Assembly: GCA_021324135.1 (NCBI GenBank)
Contig: JAJPJO010000075.1
Coordinates: 1-45,895, forward strand
Source of the DNA: Pseudomonadota bacterium
Lineage (GTDB): Bacteria > Cyanobacteriota > Vampirovibrionia > Obscuribacterales > Obscuribacteraceae
Reading direction: 5' to 3'
DNA: 45,895 nucleotides
The position numbers were made by a program, and so were the translations under genes. Position 1 is the stretch's first letter; every line of letters starts with the position of its first letter. This document shows positions 33,968 to 40,442 of the stretch, piece by piece. The notes under the pieces are model-generated. The model was not told the DNA's origin. It ran no database searches and saw nothing but the letters and a program-made list of their open reading frames with translations.

Positions 33968-34642
33968 TTAGTTGTGATCGACAATGCGATAACCTTGCCC
34001 TCGCTTCGTCTTGATTATGCTTTCACCTTCATCACCCAGCTTCTTGCGAAGCGTCTTCATATGGGTCCGCACCGTATCGATCGAAGCAGAAGAATCGCTG
34101 TCCCAGACTCGATCGAGTATGGCCTCGAGTGAAAAACTCTGGTTCGGATAACGCATGAGGAGCTCGAGCAAACTGAACTCTTTTGCAGTCAGCTCGATCT
34201 CCAATCCATTCCTGGTGACCACACCACTGGCGGTGTCAAGCTCTATATCGGCCACGCTCAATCTTTTGCCCATGTAGCTTGGCGGTCTGCGCAAGAGGGC
34301 GTTGACTCGCGCATCCAGTTCGGTGGGATGGAAGGGTTTGACGAGATAATCGTCGGCGCCGGCATTCAGTCCGGCGGCCTTATCCTCGACGGTGCCCTTG
34401 GCCGTTAGCATGAGAACCGGCACCTTGCCGTTCGACGATCTGTACTGCCTGCAGACCTCAACGCCCGCCAGATCAGGCAACATCCAATCAAGGATAATCA
34501 GGTCGTACGAATTGCAACGCAGCTGGACAAGAGCGTCCAGACCCTTGCGCGCCACATCGACCAGGTGCCGCGTCTGCTCGAGCTGCATCTTGAGCAGGTA
34601 CGCCAGACTGTCGTCATCTTCTACAAGGAGAATCTTTGCCAT
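33968..34642 (-). CDS. OmpR/PhoB-family response regulator
   Basis: 224 residues. Receiver domain about 1-115 with the acidic pair in LLVEDDDS, phosphorylation site Asp52 (LIILDWMLP), Thr80 (LMLTAKG) and Lys102 (YLVKPF). Winged-helix DNA-binding domain about 128-222 with LTAKEFSLLELLM, SIDTVRTHMKTLRKKL and IKTKRGQGYRI, the OmpR/PhoB type. It controls transcription after phosphorylation, most simply by the adjacent CHASE3 kinase. It is the only response regulator in the window, so the two complementary histidine kinases may also feed it. ATG 34642 gives the standard MAKILLVEDD start; an upstream GTG at 34684 would add 14 residues with no counterpart. Shine-Dalgarno weak. Confidence 0.93.
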   Translation of the reverse strand: MAKILLVEDDDSLAYLLKMQLEQTRHLVDVARKGLDALVQLRCNSYDLIILDWMLPDLAGVEVCRQYRSSNGKVPVLMLTAKGTVEDKAAGLNAGADDYLVKPFHPTELDARVNALLRRPPSYMGKRLSVADIELDTASGVVTRNGLEIELTAKEFSLLELLMRYPNQSFSLEAILDRVWDSDSSASIDTVRTHMKTLRKKLGDEGESIIKTKRGQGYRIVDHN

Positions 34643-34719
34643 AAAAATCGAAATTTCAACCAGAGGAGGTAAAGAGCCGAGCACAGGCTTCAGCCATAAG
34701 TCTATATGCCTCGAAACTC

Positions 34720-34745
34720 ATCAATCATATAAATCGATCAATCAT
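34720..34745. promoter_or_regulatory. Direct repeat ATCAATCAT upstream of the response regulator gene
   Basis: ATCAATCAT occurs at 34720-34728 and again at 34737-34745, separated by 8 A/T-rich bases, about 80-100 bases before the regulator start. On the gene strand it reads ATGATTGAT twice. OmpR-family proteins bind direct repeats, so autoregulation is possible, though the 17-base period is longer than the usual 10-11. Confidence 0.3.
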
Positions 34746-34821
34746 GATCTTAACGTCTTGCCCGGCGGTTGCCCCGGACCGTTTCAGCCCGGGAAATCGA
34801 GCCGATGCTCAGGAAGCGGAT

Positions 34822-35724
34822 TCAGCGCGTCCCTTCGTCTCCCTTGTGCTTGCCGAGGTACTGGATCAAGCCTGCCGGGTCGTCGGTCACGATGCCATCC
34901 ACCCCCATTGAGATTGCCTCAGCCCAATTCTTATTGCCGTTTACCGTCCAGACATTGACGGCAAGACCGGACTGATGCGCCTGTGAAACAGCGTCGGCCC
35001 TTATATCGCCATAGCCCGGGTGCCACGCTTTGGCACCAAGTTTAGAGGCATAGTCGCCGATGTCCGCCATGATGCAAGAGTCCAAAAAGCCAATCGCCAC
35101 CTCAGGCATCTTTGTGTGAAAACGTCTGATAACCTCGTGATCGAATGAGCTGACCAGGATCTTGTCCTTGCGCTTGTATCCCTTCAAGAGCGCTATCAGG
35201 TCGTCCTCAATTCCAGGATAAGCGACCGGCGCATTCTTTATCTCGATATTGATCAGCATTTTGCCATCGACGAGGGCGAGGACATCGGAAAGCAAGGGCA
35301 GGTGCTCGTCCTGAAAATCGGCATGGCCCTTGCCGGCGCTCAGTTTCCTCAGATCATTCCAGGTCATGTCTTTGATAAAGCCTTTGCCGTCGGTGGTTCG
35401 ATCGACGGTTTCATCATGAATCACTACCAGCTCACCGGTCTTGCATTTGTGAATATCGAGCTCGATTCCATCGGCGCCTGCCTCGAGACTCTTGCGGAAA
35501 GCCGCCATGGTGTTTTCCGGAGCCCACTGGCGGCCCCCGCGATGAGCGATTACCAGTGGATTCTTGAGGGCGGATGACTGCAAACCGGCAAAAGCGGGAC
35601 GAACGCCCGGCCCGGATACCGCCGCCATAACCAGGACGGCGGCTGCAATGATCGAGATTGAGAAACCAGTGCTTGAGAACCTGTTCGTTCTGATACCTGA
35701 ACAGTCACGGCTGGATGAGCGCAT
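34822..35724 (-). CDS. Exported glycerophosphodiester phosphodiesterase
   Basis: 300 residues. Signal peptide about 1-46 with a hydrophobic core (IIAAAVLVMAAV) and cleavage near PAFAG. The GDPD TIM barrel follows: IAHRGGRQWAPENTMAAF (catalytic His61, Arg62; Glu70), GADGIELDIH (Glu88, Asp90), VVIHDETVDRTTDGKG (second catalytic His103), INIEIKN, and a C-terminal VNVWTVNG and VDGIVTDDP. It splits glycerophosphodiesters from membrane lipids into glycerol-3-phosphate and an alcohol, with a divalent metal, outside the cytoplasm. Such enzymes often scavenge phosphate. ATG 35724 has AGAGG eight bases upstream. Size is normal for bacterial GDPDs with signal peptide. Confidence 0.92.
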   Translation of the reverse strand: MRSSSRDCSGIRTNRFSSTGFSISIIAAAVLVMAAVSGPGVRPAFAGLQSSALKNPLVIAHRGGRQWAPENTMAAFRKSLEAGADGIELDIHKCKTGELVVIHDETVDRTTDGKGFIKDMTWNDLRKLSAGKGHADFQDEHLPLLSDVLALVDGKMLINIEIKNAPVAYPGIEDDLIALLKGYKRKDKILVSSFDHEVIRRFHTKMPEVAIGFLDSCIMADIGDYASKLGAKAWHPGYGDIRADAVSQAHQSGLAVNVWTVNGNKNWAEAISMGVDGIVTDDPAGLIQYLGKHKGDEGTR

Positions 35725-35765
35725 GAGTTTGACCTCTTCAAAGGTGAGGGAGAAACGACTGTGCT

Positions 35766-35792
35766 ATTTTAACCGACAAATTAGCCTTTCAA
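35766..35792 (-). promoter_or_regulatory. Candidate promoter for the glycerophosphodiesterase gene
   Basis: On the minus strand TTGAAA (35792-35787, 5/6) and TAAAAT (35771-35766, 5/6) are separated by 15 bases, slightly short, about 42 bases before the start codon. Confidence 0.35.
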
Positions 35793-35829
35793 TCTGGTTT
35801 TGAGGCGATGAATCGTAGATCATGAAGGC

Positions 35830-36951
35830 ATGAATCGCACCCTCAGACCTGCTATTCCACTAAGATTGCTGATCCTGACTGCATGCCTCTCTTTTGCGGT
35901 ACTGCTCGTGGTGGCATTCATTGCATTACCGGATTGGCTGCCCAATCCATCTGCACCATATGCGCCACCATCAAGCGCGGCGAGACTTCTCGCACCAGTG
36001 GCGGTATCACGGGATCAGGGCAGCCATCCAATCGGCTGGTGGCTAATGGATGATTTCGCGCATCAAGAGCCGACTCCAAACATATTGGTTTTAGGAAATT
36101 CGCAGTTGGGCGGCTTGCGAGCCGCGGATGCGCAGGTGGCCGGCCGCAATCTGGACTTTGTGCTCGATCATAGAGGCTACGCTCTCGAGCGAGCTCTAAA
36201 CGGCGATGCTCAATCCGGGCTCAACAGAGTGTTCGTGGCCAGCCAGCCCGGTCCTCTGGTCTCGGATTACTATGCCATGGTCAGGGCCTTGATCACCTCG
36301 GACCGCAAACCGGATCTGGTTGTATTGGCGGTGGCGCCCCGCGATTTTATGAGCAATGGACTTTCATATCCCGGCGCATCCCAGTACTTTCGTTTTTTTT
36401 CTCCTCTAATAGATTGGCAAGGTGCATTGCCCCTCCGCGACCTGGCTTACCCGAGCTTGAGCAGCCGTTTTGACTCGTCTGTCAGACAGATTATTGGTCC
36501 GCATGTGCCGGCCTGCGGTGCGGGAAAATTTGTCTTTCTCCGCCAGGACAAGCAACGGTATAAAGACATCGATATCGACGGGGACTGCCATGAGGAATCG
36601 CTTGCATCAACGAGTGTGACAACCCAGCTCGCCTTCTTCGAGGAAACGATTGCCTGGTTGCGCAAAGCGCCATGCACAGTCGTGGTGGTCTCGCTGCCTC
36701 TGCTGTCAACGCATCAAAAGAGCCGCAGCTTTACCACGGAATTAAACGGGCGCATAGCCAGGACGTGCGCCGAGGGGAAAGGTTTGCCCGGCGCTTGCGT
36801 AAGCTTTCTGAATCTGAGCGTTGACAAACGTTTCATCAAAGAAGATTTTCTGGACCCCATACATCTAAGCCAGGCTGGCGGCCACAAGTTTGCAAACATT
36901 GTGTCAAACTGGATTAAAACCAACAACTTAAATAGTAGAATGCCTGAATGA
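35830..36951 (+). CDS. Membrane-anchored SGNH/GDSL-like hydrolase
   Basis: 373 residues. One N-terminal hydrophobic segment (about 11-33) anchors or exports the protein. The body has SGNH-type features: ILVLGNSQLGG with the probable nucleophile Ser91, VVLAVAPRDF, VVVVSLPLL, and DPIHLSQAGG with the Asp342-x-x-His345 pair near the C-terminus. SGNH proteins of this layout act outside the cytoplasm as esterases or acyl/acetyl transferases on polysaccharide or cell wall (DltD/AlgX-like), but I cannot name a substrate. ATG 35830. Its stop overlaps the mtnB start by 4 nt (ATGA), so it heads the methionine-salvage operon, an unexpected partner. Confidence 0.72.
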   Translation: MNRTLRPAIPLRLLILTACLSFAVLLVVAFIALPDWLPNPSAPYAPPSSAARLLAPVAVSRDQGSHPIGWWLMDDFAHQEPTPNILVLGNSQLGGLRAADAQVAGRNLDFVLDHRGYALERALNGDAQSGLNRVFVASQPGPLVSDYYAMVRALITSDRKPDLVVLAVAPRDFMSNGLSYPGASQYFRFFSPLIDWQGALPLRDLAYPSLSSRFDSSVRQIIGPHVPACGAGKFVFLRQDKQRYKDIDIDGDCHEESLASTSVTTQLAFFEETIAWLRKAPCTVVVVSLPLLSTHQKSRSFTTELNGRIARTCAEGKGLPGACVSFLNLSVDKRFIKEDFLDPIHLSQAGGHKFANIVSNWIKTNNLNSRMPE

Positions 36952-37616
36952 CCCTACAAAAACAACAGTCTGAATCGTCACTCGACCAGAACGGCCGCTT
37001 GCTCAGCAGGCAAATAATCGATGCCGGCAAAATATTCTTCGATAAGAATTGGGTGCTGGGGACAAGCGGCAATTTTAGCGCCGTGGTCAGCCGCGAGCCC
37101 TTGCGCTTGCTGATTACCGCCAGTGGAAAAAACAAGGGCGAGTTGGGCAGCGATGATTTCGTCATCGTCGATGAACAAGGCAAACCGGTCGATCCCTCGA
37201 TGGCGAAACCGTCGGCTGAAACGATGCTGCATGTCGTTCTCGCCAAGGAAGCCGGGGCGGGCAGCATCCTGCACACGCACTCGGTATACTCGACCATTCT
37301 GTCGAAACGTTTCTTTGGAGAGGATCACCTATCCATCTCTGATCTGGAGATGCTGAAAGGACTTTCCGGCATCACCACCCACGATACCAGAGTCAAAATC
37401 AAAATCTTTGCCAATACCCAGGATATGAACGAACTGGCCGATCAACTCGCTAAAATGATTGCTCACAACGATGAATCCGTGAAGCACGCTTTTCTTATTT
37501 GTGGGCATGGTCTTTACACCTGGGGTAAGGATGTGGCGGAGGCCAGGCGCCATATAGAAATCCTGGAATTTCTCTTCGAGGTCATTCATAAGAGTGACTT
37601 ATATACCTCCTCATAA
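36948..37616 (+). CDS. mtnB: Methylthioribulose-1-phosphate dehydratase
   Basis: 222 residues of the class II aldolase fold. It dehydrates 5-methylthioribulose-1-phosphate to 2,3-diketo-5-methylthiopentyl-1-phosphate in methionine salvage. Visible: LGTSGNFSAVV, LLITASGKNKG, KPSAETMLH (Glu91), zinc ligands HTHSV (His109, His111) and CGHGLYTWG, then EARRHIEILEFLFEV. This pattern is specific for MtnB rather than fuculose or ribulose phosphate aldolases. ATG 36948 overlaps the previous stop. The mtnD gene begins 12 nt downstream. Cytoplasmic. Confidence 0.93.
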   Translation: MTLQKQQSESSLDQNGRLLSRQIIDAGKIFFDKNWVLGTSGNFSAVVSREPLRLLITASGKNKGELGSDDFVIVDEQGKPVDPSMAKPSAETMLHVVLAKEAGAGSILHTHSVYSTILSKRFFGEDHLSISDLEMLKGLSGITTHDTRVKIKIFANTQDMNELADQLAKMIAHNDESVKHAFLICGHGLYTWGKDVAEARRHIEILEFLFEVIHKSDLYTSS

Positions 37617-37628
37617 ACCGGAGTGCCT

Positions 37629-38237
37629 ATGGTTTGCCTCACGATCTACGACTCAGAAAACCCACAATCCTTAACGAAAACAAGTGAGCCGGATGAGATC
37701 TCAAATTTCTTGAGGCGCTACGGAATGACGTACGAGCACTGGGGGATCAGGTGCGGAGAAGAAAGCGGACAAGAGGCTATTCTCCGGCAGTACGAAGTTG
37801 AAATCGAGAAGTTGAAAGCCAGCGGCGGCTACCTTACGGCTGATGTAATCGATGTCAATCCTGAGACACCTGGTCTGGATGCGATGCTCGACCGCTTCAA
37901 AGTCGAGCATACTCACGACGAGGATGAAGTGCGATTCGTCGTCAGAGGCGGCGGCATATTTCATATTCATGGCGACGATGGCGTCGTGTTCGCAGTCGAG
38001 ATGCATCCGGGCGATTTGATCACTGTGCCGCGGGGGACGAGGCACTGGTTCAACCTCTGCAAGGAGAAGACAATCCAGACGATTCGCCTGTTCCAGGATC
38101 AGAGCGGCTGGACGCCGCATTATGTTGATCGCGAAGTGCATCGCCGCTACGAACCGCTCTGCTTCGGACCGGCCTACCTGCATCAAGCGGAGAATTCAAC
38201 CTCCATTGATGCTGCAGGCAAGCACAAAACGAGATAA
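37629..38237 (+). CDS. mtnD: Acireductone dioxygenase
   Basis: 202 residues, cupin fold. Metal ligands are in place: HTHDEDE (His94, His96, Glu100) and His139 in RGTRHWFNL. The enzyme oxidises acireductone to 4-methylthio-2-oxobutyrate plus formate with Fe2+ (or takes an off-pathway with Ni2+), next to last in methionine salvage. I choose ATG 37629, five bases after GGAG; a GTG at 37623 overlaps that ribosome-binding site. Lies between mtnB and mtnC, although mtnC acts before it in the pathway. Confidence 0.93.
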   Translation: MVCLTIYDSENPQSLTKTSEPDEISNFLRRYGMTYEHWGIRCGEESGQEAILRQYEVEIEKLKASGGYLTADVIDVNPETPGLDAMLDRFKVEHTHDEDEVRFVVRGGGIFHIHGDDGVVFAVEMHPGDLITVPRGTRHWFNLCKEKTIQTIRLFQDQSGWTPHYVDREVHRRYEPLCFGPAYLHQAENSTSIDAAGKHKTR

Positions 38238-38263
38238 ACGCCTGAGAAGGAACAGATGAGCAT

Positions 38264-38986
38264 ATGAAGGAAGATATCTCTACAATCTTGTTGGACATCG
38301 AAGGCACGACATCGTCCATCAGTTTTGTATTTGACGTGCTCTTTCCTTATGCAAAGCGGCACATGCGCGGCTTTTTGGAAGCGAACTTAGAGAGCGAGCC
38401 GGTCTGTAAAACGCTGGATCAAATGGCGCGCGATCAGGGCTATGCGCACCGCCAGCAGTGGCTTGCCGATTTGTCCACGGACGAGGAAAGAATTGATCGT
38501 GTCGTCAAACAAGCTTGCCAGTGGATGGACGAGGATGCAAAGCTCACCGGTTTGAAAGAGCTGCAGGGTCTGATTTGGAAGACCGGTTATGACAGTGGTG
38601 AGCTTAAATCGCACGTCTATCCGGATGTTCCGGAGGCTATGAAGCGGTGGGTCGGCAAAGGCAAAACAATTTGCATCTACTCATCGGGAAGCATCGGCGC
38701 TCAGAAGACTTTTTTCAAAGATACCGAATACGGTGACCTGACGCATTGGATTACTGACTATTTTGATACGACGTCCGGACCGAAAAAAGAGCAAAAGAGT
38801 TACGAGAACATCCTCAGAAAAATCGGCACCGATGCCTCGAAAGTTCTTTTCCTCAGCGATATCACCGATGAGCTCAAAGCCGCCAGACAAGCGGGAGTGC
38901 AAGTGCTTCTCGTTGTCAGGCCCGGCAACCGCACCCAGGAGGAATCCGAACAGTTTGCCGCTGTTGAGGAGTTCGGCGGTCTATGA
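38264..38986 (+). CDS. mtnC: Enolase-phosphatase E1
   Basis: 240 residues, HAD superfamily. It enolises and dephosphorylates 2,3-diketo-5-methylthiopentyl-1-phosphate to acireductone, combining the steps done by MtnW and MtnX in Bacillus. Nucleophile motif LLDIEGTTSSISF (Asp11, Glu13, typical of E1), motif II IYSSGSIGAQKTFF, then FDTTSGPKKEQKSYENI and the metal motif LFLSDITDELKAA. Length fits the family. ATG 38264, 26 nt after mtnD. The following small gene overlaps its stop by 4 nt. No mtnA, mtnK or mtnN is in the window. Confidence 0.94.
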   Translation: MKEDISTILLDIEGTTSSISFVFDVLFPYAKRHMRGFLEANLESEPVCKTLDQMARDQGYAHRQQWLADLSTDEERIDRVVKQACQWMDEDAKLTGLKELQGLIWKTGYDSGELKSHVYPDVPEAMKRWVGKGKTICIYSSGSIGAQKTFFKDTEYGDLTHWITDYFDTTSGPKKEQKSYENILRKIGTDASKVLFLSDITDELKAARQAGVQVLLVVRPGNRTQEESEQFAAVEEFGGL

Positions 38987-39399
38987 TGAGCCACGATCGG
39001 GCGGCAATCAATCAAGAGATTATCCGTTTCATCCTGGCGCTTTCATATGTTGCAGTGCAAATCGCTACTGCAAGTTTTACCCTGAAGCCGTGTTTTGCTC
39101 TTGAGCCTTGCCGGATTGCCCAAACTGTCTCCGAGCCGGATGCGCAATATAAGGCATCGCAAGCGTTGAATCAAACGGCGGACGCACAGGAGGCTGAGCA
39201 TAAGACAAACTCAGCTGAAGATCCCAGGGCGCGGCGAGAGAAAAAGCGAGCTGAGAAAAACGAACGACGTTTCAACAAGGCTTGCGAGGCGGAGCTTAGC
39301 GCGAACTCGAGTTGCCTGCTGCTTTCAAGACCGCACTCTCAACTGATTTCCATTCCTGGCTGCGCGGATCGATCAATTCGAAATGGCCAGCGCCTGTAA
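38983..39399 (+). CDS. Possible small exported protein of unknown function
   Basis: 138 residues. The N-terminal half looks like a signal peptide (hydrophobic from about residue 15, ending near KPCFALEP), then a Gln/Ala-rich and a strongly charged segment (RREKKRAEKNERR). ATG 38983 overlaps the mtnC stop (ATGATG), which favours translation. Against it, the last 34 codons overlap the convergent hydrolase gene, and there is no recognisable domain. The true gene could be shorter or absent. Confidence 0.35.
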   Translation: MMSHDRAAINQEIIRFILALSYVAVQIATASFTLKPCFALEPCRIAQTVSEPDAQYKASQALNQTADAQEAEHKTNSAEDPRARREKKRAEKNERRFNKACEAELSANSSCLLLSRPHSQLISIPGCADRSIRNGQRL

Positions 39400-40075
39400 G
39401 CGGCATGAAGTCGACTTTCTCTTTGCGCTGCTTTTTCCTTTTCGCGTATGCTTCACTAAACTCGCACGGCACGATATCATCAGCGGTGCCATGCAGCAGC
39501 CACTGATGAGCAGTGCCGACAGCCAGTTGCATCGGGTCGCCTTCCTTGTAATGATCCGGTACCGCCGATGGTGCACCGCCCATGAGCTCTACGACGGCAT
39601 CGGCGCTGAGATGCAAGTTGTACGCCTTCTGCAAGTCGAGCACGCCGGCCAGCGATACTACCTGCCTGACCGTATGGTCATGAGCCGCCAGGCAGACAGC
39701 CAAATGACCGCCGGCGGAATGCCCCATCACTACCACCCGCTTGCTGTCGATGTGCTCTTTGGCGCTTTGCTGCATGAGAAAGCTATAGGCTTTGCTGATG
39801 TCTTCAAAGGTTCCCGGCCAGCCACCGCCTTCGTTGCCTACTCGCCTGTACTCGATATTGGCGGTTAAAAATCCTTTCTCGGTCAAGGCCGCGCATAAAT
39901 GCCCGGCGTGATCCAGGCTATACAAAGCGCGCCAGAAGCCACCATGAATGTTCATAACCAGTGGATAAGGCGGCTTGGCTTTGGGGATGCGCAGTTCGAT
40001 AAACTGGTGCGGATCGCTGCCGTAGATTAGCCTCCGATCGGCTCTGGGCGGAATAATACTAAGGATGTCTTTCAT
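39296..40075 (-). CDS. Alpha/beta hydrolase (BD-FAE / kynurenine-formamidase-like esterase)
   Basis: 259 residues, no signal peptide. Oxyanion motif NIHGGFWRA, nucleophile VMGHSAGGHLA (Ser120), acid in HGTADDIVP (Asp199/200) and GAGHFELIDP (His231) give a complete triad. The HGGFW and GHSAGGHLA combination is usual in BD-FAE and formamidase-like cytoplasmic esterases of about 260 residues. Substrate unknown. ATG 40075 has AAGG close by. The preceding small membrane-protein gene ends 4 nt upstream, so the two may be co-transcribed. Confidence 0.87.
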   Translation of the reverse strand: MKDILSIIPPRADRRLIYGSDPHQFIELRIPKAKPPYPLVMNIHGGFWRALYSLDHAGHLCAALTEKGFLTANIEYRRVGNEGGGWPGTFEDISKAYSFLMQQSAKEHIDSKRVVVMGHSAGGHLAVCLAAHDHTVRQVVSLAGVLDLQKAYNLHLSADAVVELMGGAPSAVPDHYKEGDPMQLAVGTAHQWLLHGTADDIVPCEFSEAYAKRKKQRKEKVDFMPLTGAGHFELIDPRSQEWKSVESAVLKAAGNSSSR

Positions 40076-40079
40076 TGCC

Positions 40080-40355
40080 TTACCATACCAGACTGGTACC
40101 GCCTATGGTGCCGCCTGGAGCCGCCATAGCGGAGCGCTCCAGCAAATTTCCGAATGTACAGGCAGTAGCCGAGAAGAGAGCGGCCGGCAGCAGTAAGGAA
40201 ACAAAAAGAAACAGTTTGCTCCTGCGATGCGATTTCTTCCCTGCCCATGCATCGGTCGGCTCGATCGCGTCCGGCTGGTTGGTCTTATCCACGGTTTCCT
40301 CGGAATTAATGACTCGAATAGCATAGCCGCGCCGGCGCCCATCCTTGCGTAACAT
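40080..40355 (-). CDS. Small membrane or exported protein
   Basis: 91 residues. A charged N-terminal half (LRKDGRRRGYAIRV, later AGKKSHRRSK) precedes one hydrophobic segment (LFLFVSLLLPAALFSATAC) and a short Gly-rich tail. Positive residues before the helix predict that the N-terminus stays inside. I see no domain and no clear ribosome-binding site for ATG 40355 (a TTG lies at 40361). The tight 4-nt spacing to the hydrolase gene is the best reason to believe it is real. Confidence 0.45.
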   Translation of the reverse strand: MLRKDGRRRGYAIRVINSEETVDKTNQPDAIEPTDAWAGKKSHRRSKLFLFVSLLLPAALFSATACTFGNLLERSAMAAPGGTIGGTSLVW

Positions 40356-40442
40356 TTGCAATATCTAAGACGGAAGAGGGTTTCTCCTGGAGTAATTGAA
40401 CTTCCATCAGGGCATATTGGATGAGAATTAAAGGGATATCGA

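Noticed and set aside
34760-34800. GC-rich inverted repeat as a terminator after the glycerophosphodiesterase gene
   Set aside because: Only a 5-bp stem with an 11-base loop and no T tract on the relevant strand.
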